From positions 154,186,293 through 154,250,292 of the forward strand of contig CM043958.1 in NCBI GenBank assembly GCA_014529385.2: 64,000 bases of DNA. Reading direction: 5' to 3'. Made by a program: the position numbers and the translations under genes. The DNA is from Adiantum capillus-veneris (taxonomy: Eukaryota; Streptophyta; Polypodiopsida; Polypodiales; Pteridaceae). Of this stretch, positions 1-10,886 are shown piece after piece. A model generated the notes under the pieces. The model did no database searches. It was not told where the DNA came from and saw nothing but the letters and a program-made list of their open reading frames with translations. How positions within the stretch are numbered: the first letter of the stretch is position 1; each line of letters begins with the position of its first letter.

Positions 1-1
1 C

Positions 2-292
2 GCAATTGCTGTCAAACTAGGATGCAATCAATTGGAAGCAACGACAATGCTTGATTCAGGTTCTTGAGGTAACCTAATCTCCTACAGCCTTTACAAGCAT
101 CTCCACCTCGACAATCAATTATAGTCTATATAACAAGACCTTCATAGTTATTTAGAGCACTCAATCAAGGTAATGGGTTGGACAGTACTCTTGGTACAGG
201 CTAACCAGTATGTTTATCTGCATAAGTTTTATCTGGTAGAAGATAAGCCCACACAACATGCTTTATTACTCGGGAAATTGTGGCAGAGAATG
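2..292 (+). pseudogene. Retropepsin (Ty3/gypsy protease) fragment
   Basis: One frame starting at base 2 reads a retroviral-type aspartic protease. It has the catalytic triad in MLDSGS at about 47-64 and the C-terminal flap motif LLLGKLWQRM at about 262-292, which resembles the LLLGRPW motif of plant gypsy proteases. The frame carries at least three stops (TGA at 65-67, then TAG and TAA further on), so it is dead. It is cut at base 291 by the start of the chromovirus LTR. The protease does not resume on the far side of that element (after 12318), which is odd for a simple insertion. The start of the parent element lies outside the window. Confidence 0.7.
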
Positions 293-958
293 TAATGGAA
301 ATGGCCTATTAACTTGGAGACTAGCGGAAATTAGAGAAGTACTTTTATGAAACTACTTTGTGAGCATAGCAGGTGGACTTAATTGATAGTAGCAACATAA
401 ACATAGCATTTAGTTAACTTGGCATGAACAATACTTCTGCAAGAGAGAGAGTTTAGAGAAAATGACAACGCTTGAGGACTCGCTTTATGTGGAGCCAGTC
501 CCCCCTCCAATAGGCATTTGTATTATAGTTTATCCCATCAAGAGAGACTTGTTACAATACAATCTTTGTGTTGCTTGTGACCTAGGTGATGCAATGAAGA
601 TGGAAAGCTTCATGCATCACGAGCATAACATAAACTTTGTGGAAATCATTCACTATCCCAAGCCTCAATCCCAAGACCTCAAACACCTTCGAAGGTGGAG
701 AGAGCTAGCAGGGAATGAGGGTAGGGAAGAGGAAGAAGAAAAATTTCATAGGAGAAAGAATTAGTTCGTCACTTGTCATCACTTTTCTTGCTAGCATAGT
801 AATAAATATGGAGAAGATGGAAAGCTTAAGCATTGAAGCATGGCTCGTGGTTGGAATTGCATTCCATATCCAAGAGTGTTGGTGTAGGCTCTCAACCTCT
901 CTACTTGCTTGGAGAAGGAGAGGGAGCTCTTGTACTTTGCACAATACACAATGAGATT

Positions 959-1097
<139 letters not shown>

Positions 1098-1499
1098 TAT
1101 ACTCCCCAAGCATGACCCTAGCTTCCTTGGTTGATCCCCCCTTGTAGCTCATGCTTGAAGCTCATTGGACCCCTCCAAGCCTAGCCAATCAAAAGCAGGA
1201 GGCATTACAAGCAACAAGGGTAGTCTTGGGACAAGTGCCCCCCTTTCCCATTTGAGAGAGAGGACTTGATAAATGCAAAAACAATTAATTAAATCTTCTA
1301 AATTATCATTGGACCCCTTGGGTGGCCAACCAATAGGCTTTAGGCACACCATGAGCGAAACATGAGGAGGAACTTGATAATCCCTTTTGCTTTCTTTGTA
1401 CCAAGCTTTCCTTGTGTGAGGGTGTGTGTGATCTCTCTCATCCCCCTTCTTGTAGGGCTCTCCCCCTCCTTGTAGGGATCATTGTTGACTTTTTCACAC

Positions 1500-1690
1500 C
1501 TTATCCCCAAGCACCTTAGTCAACAAGCATGACAAAGCACCTCAAGCCTGGGTAGTGTTCCCACAAGCACCTGAGGCTCCCTAGTTGGCAAGCACGACAA
1601 GCACCTCAAGCATCTTAGCCATCAACAAGCACGACAAGCACCTCAAGCACCTTAGTCATCAAGCTCAGCCGTAGCTTAACTAAGGTCAAA
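1500..1690. repeat. LTR-internal minisatellite
   Basis: Degenerate units of roughly 30-40 bases based on AAGCACCTCAAGCACCTTAGTCATCAAGCACGAC repeat several times (described here by its parts: AAGCACCTCAAGC, CACCTTAGTCATC, AAGCACGAC). The same array occurs in the partner LTR near 12010-12190 with a different number and order of units. Confidence 0.8.
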
Positions 1691-1777
1691 GGAATTTTCA
1701 ACACTAACCTTTGGAGGTCTTTAATGAAGCTAACCCTAAGGTATTTAAGCTCCATTAGCTATCCTTGCTCTTTGACA

Positions 1778-1792
1778 AACCATCTCTCATTT
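1778..1792 (-). other. Candidate polypurine tract
   Basis: The minus strand just upstream of the 3' LTR reads AAATGAGAGATGGTT before TGTCAAAG. It is mostly purine and in the place where plus-strand DNA priming would occur. Position supports it; the tract is short and imperfect. Confidence 0.45.
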
Positions 1793-2286
1793 GGCCCCTT
1801 TACCATTGGCCCCATGTTGAGATAGATCTGAAAGCATGTCTATATTCTAACCCTTATTCCGGTTTATTCTTCCACATTAATGGATCAGTTTAATATGAGA
1901 AAATCATTTGGGTTGGTTAGATATTAGTTTTTATGACATTACCTCTCTCTTGAAATCATAGTCGTCCTCGACTATGAGGTAGAAGAGATAAAGCCTTAGT
2001 CATTAGTCAATCTTGCTTAGCGGGTAGAGGATCCTGTTTTACCCTATGACATCTTTCCAAGATGGATGACTAATCCATTTGGTGCTTGGGAGACATAATT
2101 GCCGCACGCATGTCTCCATTTCATTCTCCCAAGTAGAGTGACAAATGCTACTTGGTGTTTGAGAGACGTCGTCATCACAAACATGATTCTAAGCATGCAT
2201 AATATTTAAATTTATGCACAATAAAAAAAAGAACTAGTCTTATAAGACAAAAACATTGGTCATTTAAAAGAAATTTGTACATTTTC
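1793..2286. other. Non-coding 3' internal region of the chromovirus
   Basis: The stretch between the end of pol (stop complement at 2287-2289) and the 3' LTR has no recognisable coding sequence. A short duplicated-looking phrase about a TTGGTGnTTGGGAGAC / TTGGTGTTTGAGAGAC motif occurs near 2078-2095 and 2151-2168. Confidence 0.5.
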
Positions 2287-2436
2287 TTACTCTAATGTGG
2301 CATTGTAAGCATTAACAAGGTTCATACTATCCTTAAGCTGTATTCCTTGCATCCATCTAGCATCTTCAAAAGGATAATTTTTGAACTTAATAAGATACCG
2401 TCTAATAATCTTACCATGTCATAGTACCTTGTCTTC
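2287..2436 (-). pseudogene. Integrase C-terminal chromodomain
   Basis: Minus-strand reading downstream of the integrase tail gives HEDKVL, stop, then RRYLIKFKNYPFEDARWMQ and ends NAYNATLE at a TAA (2287-2289). YLIKFKNYP.ED..W is the core of a retrotransposon chromodomain, which in other chromoviruses guides integration to particular chromatin. The in-frame TGA right before it probably replaces a CGA arginine codon by methyl-cytosine decay. A chromodomain with the same core occurs on the plus strand at 51448-51573. Confidence 0.8.
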
Positions 2437-3012
2437 ATGCAGAAGGATAGATTCATGTTGTAGCACCTCTTCTTGACCTTCAACTTTGGGAGGGTCCTCA
2501 ATAATTAATTCACTTGGTGGCTCTCCTTTGTAGGGATTAAGTAGGCTCACATGAAAGGCATTGTGTATGAGCCAATGGTTGGGAAACTTGAGTTGATAAG
2601 CCATCTCATTGATGGGCTTCAAAATTTGGAAAGGACCATAGTATATTTTTGCTAACTTAGCATAATACTTTTGATGGCCTGTAGGATTTTTGCTCGTCGT
2701 TTGCCTCAATCAAGACTTGGGAAATTTAAGTAAGACCCAATCATTTTCTTTGAACATTAAGGCCCTTCTGTGCTTGTTAGAATTGTCTCTATGCCCCGCA
2801 TAGGGAGAAGCATGGGATTCATACATGACTTTCTCACGAATGGAGTGGGTAACACATAGCCTATTGCTGTGGACAAGATAACCATCCTGCAAGGTGAATG
2901 GTTCCTCTTTCTTCCCCAAAGCAAGGGTTGACATTATGTCTCTATAGTCAGGGTCAGTAGCATGCTCATCTATCATAGAAGATAGATCATTGTGAGCAGC
3001 TATAGACACCAC
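2437..3012 (-). pseudogene. Integrase remnant lacking its catalytic core
   Basis: The minus strand reads the N-terminal zinc-binding region (IREKVMYESHASPYAGHR, the HH half of an HHCC finger) and then, near 2783-2795, jumps to NSNKHRRALMFKENDWVLLKFPKS, which in intact elements lies after the catalytic domain. The CC half of the finger and the whole D,D-35-E core are missing. After FPKS a TGA stop (likely from CGA) precedes the SH3-like tail with GPFQILKPI and NAFHVSLLNPY. No DNA joining is possible from this protein. Deletion is seen directly; the family assignment rests on the flanking motifs. Confidence 0.8.
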
Positions 3013-4156
3013 ATTAACTTTTGGTCGTTGTGGAAGTGCATCACTTGGAAATTAAATTGTGAAAGAAAATTTTCCCACCTCATTTGTTTGCCAGAAAGCT
3101 TGGTTTGCGTCATGAAGTACTTGAGACTTTGGTGGTCTATTTGTTGAATAAATGGAGTCCCCAATAAGTAGTGCTTCAATGTGTCTAGGGCATGTAGAAC
3201 AACTAAAAGCTCTTTCTCATAAATGCCCAAGACTCGTTCATCTGTATTGAGCCTTCGCCTCTCAAATGGTATGGCATGCCCTTCTTGAAGTAACACTGCT
3301 CCAAGGCAATCACCACAAGCATCAGATTGGACTTCAAATGGCTTTGAGAGATCCGGAAGCATGAGGACTAGTTGGGAGGTAAGCTTCTCCTTGAGATTGT
3401 CAAAAGAATGTTTCTCCTTAGCAATCCATAAATACTTAACATTCTTCTTTGTTAAGTCATGTAATGAGAGAATTTTTTTATGAAGCATCTATAGTATGCA
3501 CACATACCAATAAAGCTTCTTAGCTTATGTAGATTCCTTGGATTAGGCCATGATTTTATTACCTCTAACTTTGATGGATCCATACAAATACCATCTTGAA
3601 AGATAATATGACCTAAGTATTGAATCTCTTGAAGGAAAAATTTGCTTTTCTTTTGGTTGAGAAAAAGCTTGTTCTCCGTCAATTTTTGAAAAATCACTTG
3701 AAGATGTTGCTTATGTTCCTCCAAAGACTTGGAGTAGATGATGATATCATCAAAGAACCAAGTGAATTTGCGGTAGGTATAAAGATTTTCTCCATCAGAG
3801 AATTAAATGTGGCTAGTGCATTAGTCAAGCCAAAAGGCATGACTAGATATTCATAAAGACCAAACGTTGTGCGAAACACGGTTTTTAGGATATCTTCATC
3901 CAACTATCCTTCTTTGATGATAGCCACTTTTAAGGTCAATCCTACTGAAGTAGGTAGAGCCTTGTAGATTATTAGACAGATCTTCCACCCGAGGCACTGG
4001 AAATTTGTTTTTTATAGTGATATGGTTTAGTGCTTGATAGTCCACACACATACGGTATGTACCATCTTTTTTTTGCACTAAAAGGACTGGAGAGCAAAAG
4101 GTAGAGGAGCTAGGCCTCAGCATCCCTTTGTCAACCAATTCTTGTACTTGCATCAT
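3013..4156 (-). pseudogene. Reverse transcriptase and RNase H, frameshifted
   Basis: Reading right to left on the minus strand: RT palm motifs SPVLLVQKKDG and YFSRIDLKSGYHQ (about 3925-4110), a frameshift plus stop near 3900-3912, [19 protein letters not shown] (about 3820-3880), a one-base loss near 3775-3779, the catalytic FFDD box with IIIYSKS following (about 3730-3765), then KKSKFFLQEIQYLGHII. RNase H follows in a third frame with the acidic residues in QSDACGDCLGAVLL, YEKELLVVLHAL and DHQSLKYF. Motifs are typical of Ty3/gypsy pol. The active-site residues survive but the reading frame is broken at least twice. Confidence 0.9.
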
Positions 4157-5335
4157 GATCTCCTCCTATTGAGCTTGAGAAACTTGATAGGGAGGCTTGC
4201 TAGGCAATGAGCTTCCTGGAAGGAGCTCAATGCGATGGTCATCATCCCCTCCCTTTGGAGGTAAGTCCATAGGGATATCATCGATGAACACATCTTGGAA
4301 TCCTTTTAGAAAATTAGACAAGTCTAAATCTTCTTGATTCCTACCATTTACATTTGATGAACCATTCGGGTCTTTTAGGGACTCTTTGACAAAAATCATG
4401 TACGCAAAAACTGAGCTCTTCAATTATTTATCAAAAGGAGGAGGATCTATAAGTGGTATAATGCGACCACACTCACTAGCATCTATATACATGTTCTTTC
4501 CCCTATAGGTGAAGCAGATTCTCCTTTAGGGAAATTCATGTTGGTAGCCATGCAATCAAATCATGGTGCCCCTAGGATAGCATCCTCATGTTGGAGAGGA
4601 GATATGAAAAAGTCTTCTTTGTCGACATAGCTTTGAACATGAAGCCTCAAACTTCCCACTCAAGGGAGTAATGAAGGCTTGTTGTCCCTTGAAAGCTGTG
4701 TCAGTCGTTACAATATCTCCCATCTCAAAATCTTGAATGCCTAGCTTGGTGGCCAACTCCGTTGTTGATATGAAGTTGTGAATAGAGCTAAGGTCAAACA
4801 GGATGAAGGAATCATGCTCCCTTACCTTTCCCCGAGCATAGGAGAGAGACGATCTTTTGCAATGAGCATCCTCTTTTGGAGCTTCGATGGTGGAAGTCCT
4901 AGGAATCTCATTGCGAGCATTTTTCTTGGGGCAAGAATGATAGCCATGTCCTTGCTCCCCACACTTAAAACACTTATGGTCCTTGCAAAAAGCTTCAAGC
5001 TCTTTAGGAGAGAGTTTGTTTTGCCTTTGTAAACTCCCATCTCCTTGGAGTGATTGTTGTTGTTGTTGTTGTTACTGGAAGTGCCTTGGGAAGATTTTTG
5101 GGCATTGGTTTTCCCCTTTGCATCATTTTTGTCATTGTTTTCCATGGGCTTGACATTCTGTCTAGCCCCTTGTTGGAAAATTGATGTGTGAAGCAACCAT
5201 GGTGTGATGGATTACTTGGATGATAGAACTAGGCCGTTGAGAGTTGATGTATTCGGCCATCTCTTCAAGTAATCCCGCACAAAATTGCTGCTTTTGCTCG
5301 ATAAAGTCTATCTTTTGGAAGATAGTAGCCTTGAG
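4057..5335 (-). pseudogene. Triplication unit 1: gag C-terminus, protease, RT start
   Basis: On the minus strand the unit reads [24 protein letters not shown] (gag, split here as ATIFQKIDF and [11 protein letters not shown]), a poly-asparagine stretch coded by GTT/AAC repeats near 5055-5075, a knuckle region, protease and the linker FLKGFQDVFIDDIP that leads into RT. A one-base deletion in the phrase coding VYKGK.. at about 5018-5030 shifts the frame so that the CCHC knuckle is readable only in another frame. This unit alone is continuous with the rest of RT to its left, so it is the original 3' half of the arrangement. Confidence 0.85.
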
Positions 5336-6614
5336 ATGTACCATCTTTTTTTTGCACAAAAAGGACTGGAGAGCAAAAGGTAGAGGAGCTAGGCCTCAGC
5401 ATCCCTTTGTCAACCAATTCTTGTACTTGCATCATGATCTCCTCCTATTGAGCTTGAGAAACTTGATAGGGAGGCTTGCTAGGCAATGAGCTTCCTGGAA
5501 GGAGCTCAATGCGATGGTCATCATCCCCTCCCTTTGGAGGTAAGTCCATAGGGATATCATCGATGAACACATCTTGGAATCCTTTTAGAAAATTAGACAA
5601 GTCTAAATCTTCTTGATTCCTACCATTTACATTTGATGAAACATTCGGGTCTTTTAGGGACTCTTTGAGAAAAATCATGTACGCAAAAACTGAGCTCTTC
5701 AATTATTTATCAAAAGGAGGAGGATCTATAAGTGGTATAATGCGACCACACTCACTAGCATCTATATACATGTTCTTTCCCCTATAGGTGAAGCAGATTC
5801 TCCTTTAGGGAAATTCATGTTGGTAGCCATGCAATCAAATCATGGTGCCCCTAGGATAGCATCCTCATGTTGGAGAGGAGATATGAAAAAGTCTTCTTTG
5901 TCGACATAGCTTTGAACATGAAGCCTCAAACTTCCCACTCAAGGGAGTAATGAAGGCTTGTTGTCCCTTGAAAGCTGTGTCAGTCGTTACAATATCTCCC
6001 ATCTCAAAATCTTGAATGCCTAGCTTGGTGGCCAACTCCGTTGTTGATATGAAGTTGTGAATAGAGCTAAGGTCAAACAGGATGAAGGAATCATGCTCCC
6101 TTACCTTTCCCCGAGCATAGGAGAGAGACGATCTTTTGCAATGAGCATCCTCTTTTGGAGCTTCGATGGTGGAAGTCCTAGGAATCTCATTGCGAGCATT
6201 TTTCTTGGGGCAAGAATGATAGCCATGTCCTTGCTCCCCACACTTAAAACACTTATGGTCCTTGCAAAAAGCTTCAAGCTCTTTAGGAGAGAGTTTGTTT
6301 TGCCTTTGTAAACTCCCATCTCCTTGGAGTGATTGTTGTTGTTGTTGTTGTTACTGGAAGTGCCTTGGGAAGATTTTTGGGCATTGGTTTTCCCCTTTGC
6401 ATCATTTTTGTCATTGTTTTCCATGGGCTTGACATTCTGTCTAGCCCCTTGTTGGAAAATTGATGTGTGAAGCAACCATGGTGTGATGGATTACTTGGAT
6501 GATAGAACTAGGCCGTTGAGAGTTGATGTATTCGGCCATCTCTTCAAGTAATCCCGCACAAAATTGCTGCTTTTGCTCGATAAAGTCTATCTTTTGGAAG
6601 ATAGTAGCCTTGAG
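5336..6614 (-). pseudogene. Triplication unit 2
   Basis: Nearly identical to unit 1, with the same one-base gag deletion. Visible differences include GCACAAAAAGG for GCACTAAAAGG near the junction, AAACATTCGGG for AACCATTCGGG, and GAGAAAAATC for GACAAAAATC. Both its ends are RT/gag joints, so no intact domain order can be read through it. Confidence 0.9.
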
Positions 6615-7893
6615 ATGTACCATCTTTTTTTTGCACAAAAAGGACTGGAGAGCAAAAGGTAGAGGAGCTAGGCCTCAGCATCCCTTTGTCAACCAATTCT
6701 TGTACTTGCATCATGATCTCCTCCTATTGAGCTTGAGAAACTTGATAGGGAGGCTTGCTAGGCAATGAGCTTCCTGGAAGGAGCTCAATGTGATGGTCAT
6801 CATCCCCTCCCTTTGGAGGTAAGTCCATAGGGATATCATCGATGAACACAACTTGGAATCCTTTTAGAAAATTAGACAAGTCTAAATCTTCTTGATTCCT
6901 ACCATTTACATTTGATGAAACATTCGGGTCTTTTAGGGACTCTTTGACAAAAATCATGTACGCAAAAACTGAGCTCTTCAATTATTTATCAAAAGGAGGA
7001 GGATCTATAAGTGGTATAATGCGACCACACTCACTAGCATCTATATACATGTTCTTTCCCCTATAGGTGAAGCAGATTCTCCTTTAGGGAAATTCATGTT
7101 GGTAGCCATGCGATCAAATCATGGTGCCCCTAGGATAGCATCCTCATGTTGGAGAGGAGATATGAAAAAGTCTTCTTTGTCGACATAGCTTTGAACATGA
7201 AGCCTCAAACTTCCCACTCAAGGGAGTAATGAAGGCTTGTTGTCCCTTGAAAGCTGTGTCAGTCATTACAATATCTCCCATCTCAAAATCTTGAATGCCT
7301 AGCTTGGTGGCCAACTCCGTTGTTGATATGAAGTTGTGAATAGAGCTAAGGTCAAACAGGATGAAGGAATCATGCTCCCTTACCTTTCCCCGAGCATAGG
7401 AGAGAGACGATCTTTTGCAATGAGCATCCTCTTTTGGAGCTTCGATGGTGGAAGCCCTAGGAATCTCATTGCAAGCATTTTTCTTGGGGCAAGAATGATA
7501 GCCATTTCCTTGCTCCCCACACTTAAAACACTTATGGTCCTTGCAAAAAGCTTCAAGCTCTTTAGGAGAGAGTTTGTTTTGCCTTTGTAAACTCCCATCT
7601 CCTTGGAGTGATTGTTGTTGTTGTTGTTGTTACTGGAAGTGCCTTGGGAAGATTTTTGGGCATTGGTTTTCCCCTTTGCATCATTTTTGTCATTGTTTTC
7701 CATGGGCTTGACATTCTGTCTAGCCCCTTGTTGGAAAATTGATGTGTGAAGCAACCATGGTGTGATGGATTACTTCGATGATAGAACTAGGCCGTTGAGA
7801 GTTGATGTATTCGGCCATCTCTTCAAGTAATCCCGCACAAAATTGCTGCTTTTTCTCGATAAAGTCTATCTTTTGGAAGATAGTAGCCTTGAG
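6615..7893 (-). pseudogene. Triplication unit 3
   Basis: The most diverged of the three, with substitutions such as GTGATGG for GCGATGG (~6790), ACAACTTGG for ACATCTTGG (~6849), GCCATTTCC for GCCATGTCC (~7503) and GAAGCCC for GAAGTCC (~7453). It shares the one-base gag deletion. Its right end at 7893 is continuous with gag-A, so it contains the original gag half of the arrangement. Confidence 0.9.
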
Positions 7894-8740
7894 ATGTAAC
7901 TCCCAAAACTTGTCTACATATTTGTGGATAGATTCATGAGAGAGAAGCTTCAAAATGCAACATTTGGTGAGCACTTTGTCCTTTGCATCACTTGCAAGGA
8001 ATTGCTTCATGATAGAAACTCGTAGAGTTGTCCATGTCTATGGCCCGCTTCTCCGTTGCCACGAAGGCTAGCCCACCATTGATGAGCCAATTTTTGGAAG
8101 TACATAGCTGCATGGTGTAGCTTGGAGGACTCCGTGAAGCCCTCATCTCCAAAGGCTGCATCAAATTGCTGGATGAAGGCCGATACTTTGTTGGTGGCGC
8201 CAAAGGTGCCATCATAGGTGAGAAAAGAGATACTCTTTCCTCCCTCTTTGAATTTCTTGAGCTTTTGTGACCTTCATCATGCAGGGTATGATTTGCAATG
8301 TTTTCCCCTCTTGTATTCTCTAGGAGAATAGCCATAGCTTTTGTGAGAAGAGGAGAAAGGTGAAGAATAAGGACAAGAGGGTGATCTCTTTCTTGCCCTT
8401 TTCTTCCTTTGTTTCCTCTCTTCCCTTTCAGAGTGACGAGGAGAAGGACCGTGTGTTGATCTTTTCCTCTTGGGAGGAGTTGGCGATCGTCTAGACCGCC
8501 GTCTTTGTGGAGCCACATCTTTAGAGGAACTTAAAGTTTCATTGCTTTCTTGCTCTTTGGATTGTTCCTCTTGTATGGGAGAGAGTCTTCTTTTGGGGGT
8601 CTCTTCAAGAGGCCTCCTAAGCTCGTCTCTCCTCTTGGAGAGGAAGGGAAATCCCATAAGTGTGAAGTTGTTTAGTAACTTTGGCTTGCAAAGCAGGACT
8701 GCCCATAGCTTGCTGCAACCTATGATATTATTGACAAAAA
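7894..8740 (-). pseudogene. Gag-A, N-terminal and capsid-like part
   Basis: The minus strand reads a serine/arginine-rich segment (RRRSRRSPTPPKRKRSTHG, SPREYKRGKH) and then, in other frames, the gag core with WW..L, MKQFLASDAKDKVLT and HKYVDKFWELHLKATIF. Compared with gag-B, the part coding the initial MANNN and about 100 bases after it is missing near 8720-8745, so this copy has lost its own start. Gag would form the particle; this copy cannot be translated through because of frameshifts near 8000 and 8280-8520. Confidence 0.8.
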
Positions 8741-8769
8741 TGTTCATTAAACTTATGTGTTTACTTAGT

Positions 8770-8893
8770 GTATGATTTTGGCAATTCAAAACCTTAGTTG
8801 CTACTCTTCTTAGCCTTTGAAAATAAGCACTTAAGTATCTACACGCACGACTCGAAGTGGTTAATTATAGAGAGTAGTGGAGTGGGTCTAACA
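8770..8893 (-). repeat. Second copy of the element leader
   Basis: The stretch from GTGTATGATTTTGGCAATTC to GGGTCTAACATAG repeats the leader next to the real PBS (about 10521-10645) with only a handful of differences. At about 8893 it changes abruptly into protease sequence of gag-B. An upstream leader in the middle of the element shows that a leader-gag segment has been duplicated or that two related elements have recombined. Confidence 0.85.
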
Positions 8894-10496
8894 TAGAAGA
8901 GTTTCCAATCAGGGGAGTAACTAAGATGTCTTCTCCCTTGATAGATCCATCTGCTTTTAATGTATCTCCCCTCTCGTGGGCTTGTATGCCTAGCTTGGTG
9001 GTCAATTTCGTGGATATGAAGTTGTGAGTTGAACTAGGGTCAAACAAAATAAAGGCATCATGCTCTTGCATCTTTCCCCAAGCATAGGAAAGGAGAAATC
9101 CTTGGCAATGAGCATCCTCTTTTGGAGCTTCAAACATAGAGGCTCTAGGAGTCTCATTGCGGGCAATTCTCTTGGGGCAAGGACGATAACCATGGCCGTG
9201 ATCCCCACACTTAAAACATTTTTGGTCCTTACAAAAAGCTTCTAGAACTTTAGGAGAGAGTTTATATTTACCTTTGTAAACTCCCTTCTCCTTGGACCGA
9301 TTGTTGTTGTTGTTGTTGAAATGGCCTTGGTAAGAATTTTGGACATTGGTTTTCCTCTTGGCATCACTTTTGTCTTTATTTTCCATGGGCTTGACATCCA
9401 TCTAGTCCCTTGTTGGAAATTGATGCACAAAGCAACCATGGTGTGGTGGATTACTTCGGTGATAGAACCAGGCCGTTCAGAGTTAACATCCTCGACCATT
9501 TCTTTGGGTAATCCTCCACACAATTGTTGCTTTTTCTCAGCAAAGTTTATCTTTCGAAAGACAATAGCCTTGAGATATAAATCCCAAAACTTGTCCACAT
9601 ATTTGTGGATAGACTCATGAGAGAGAAGCTTCTAACTCCACCATTTGGTAAGCACTTTGTCCTTTGCATCATTGGCAAGGAATTGCTTTATGATGGAAAC
9701 TCGTATAGTTTTCCATGTCTTTGGGGCTTTACCATAGCCAGGAGGCTAGCCCACCATTGACGAGCCAATTTTTGGAAGTGCATAGCTACATGGTGTAGCT
9801 TGGAGGACTCCGTGAAGCCCTCGTCTCCAAAGGCCGCATCAAATTGTTGGATGAAGGCCAATACTTTGTCAGTAGCACCAAAGGTGCCATCATAGGTGAG
9901 AAAAGAGATACTCTTTCCTCCCTCTTTGAACTTCTTGAGCTTTTGTGACCTTTGCCATGCAGGGTAAGATTTGCGATGTCCTCCTCTCTTGTATTCTCTA
10001 GGAGAAAAACTATTGCTTTCCTCAGAAGAGGAGGAAGGTGAAGAAGCAGGAGAAGAGGGTGACCTCTTTCTTGTCCTTTTCTTCCTTTGTTTCCTCTCTC
10101 CCCTTTTTGAAGTAATTAGGAGAAGGGCTATGGATTGATTGTTTCCTCTTAAGAGGAGTTGGCAATTTTATAGTCTACCGTCTTCATGGAGCCACATCTT
10201 CGGAGGGATTCATTGCTTTCTCGTTCTTTGGATTCCTCCTCTCGTATGGGAGACAGTCTTGTTTTGGGGGTCTCATCAAGAGGCCTTCTAAGATCTCTCT
10301 CCTCTTGGAGAGGAAAGGAAATCCCATAAGTACAAAGTTGTTGAGTAACTTCGGCTTGCAAAGAGGGGTTGCCCATAGCTTGTTGCAACCTAGTAACAAG
10401 ATAATTAACAAACATGGGGGCATCATCATTAGCACCTTCATGTGCAAAATCAAAGTTATCAATGTTCATTCTACTCGCTTGGTTATTGTTAGCCAT
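8894..10496 (-). pseudogene. Gag-B with start of protease
   Basis: The reading starts with ATG at 10496 (MANNNQASRMNIDNFDF), continues through a charged R/S/E-rich part, breaks frame near 10150, and resumes with gag core motifs and VDKFWDLYLKAIVF... (about 9598). It has an intact CCHC knuckle (CFKCGDHGHGYRPCP, about 9190-9235) and then a protease start with FDPSSTHNFIS, where the usual D-S/T-G glycine is replaced. It ends at the 8893 junction. Gag-B is clearly more diverged from the three tandem units than they are from each other, so it may come from a sister subfamily. The knuckle frame is intact here, unlike in the triplication. Confidence 0.85.
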
Positions 10497-10873
10497 GTTA
10501 ATTAAACTTATGTGTTACTTAGTGTATGATTTGGCAATTCAAAACCTTAGTTGCTACTCCTCTTAGCCTTTGAAAATAAGCAATTAAGTATCTACATGCA
10601 CGACTCAGAGTGGTTAATTATAGAGAGTAGTGGAGTGGGTCTAACATAGCAGAGTTGCCGAGGGATAGCTCCTTTTGGACTTCTTATGGCTCAGTAATGG
10701 TAATGTTGTAGGCAAGTCCAAAGCTCCCGAGGTGTGCACAATATCTCACATAGTGGGCTCAACAAAACCGATAATAGATCCCATTACCATTTACCCTAAT
10801 ATAATTAACAAAATCAATCATTTATAGGCTACTTAAAGGGCTCTCTTCTTAAGCAATAAAAGAGAAACCAAAT
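10497..10873 (-). other. 5' leader of the chromovirus
   Basis: Non-coding leader between the PBS and the gag-B start. It includes the segment copied at 8770-8893. Confidence 0.75.
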
Positions 10874-10885
10874 GCTCTGATACCA
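10874..10885 (-). promoter_or_regulatory. Primer-binding site, initiator tRNA-Met type
   Basis: The minus strand reads TGGTATCAGAGC, the usual complement of the 3' end of plant initiator tRNA-Met, one base inside the LTR end at 10887. It fixes the minus orientation of the element and the LTR boundary. Confidence 0.95.
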
Positions 10886-10886
10886 A

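Larger units (their letters stand above)
4057..7893 (-). repeat. Tandem triplication of a 1279-bp gag/protease/RT segment
   Basis: Three consecutive units start at 4057, 5336 and 6615 and the array ends at 7893, each exactly 1279 bases apart. Each unit carries the gag zinc-knuckle region, the protease and the first part of RT. At each junction RT sequence (ATGTACCATC) abuts gag sequence, and both parental sites share ATGTA: 4057-4061 in RT and 7894-7898 in gag. That is the signature of a duplication through 5-bp microhomology. Copies differ by only about a dozen single bases in total, far fewer than the two LTRs, so the array is younger than the insertion or has been homogenised. Confidence 0.95.

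Noticed and set aside
4778-6768. Repeated plus-strand open frames in the triplication
   Set aside because: They are antisense shadows of the minus-strand gag/protease/RT and recur only because the unit recurs.
4057-7893. CRISPR-like or satellite array
   Set aside because: Units are 1279 bases, coding and continuous with the retroelement; there are no short repeats with unique spacers.
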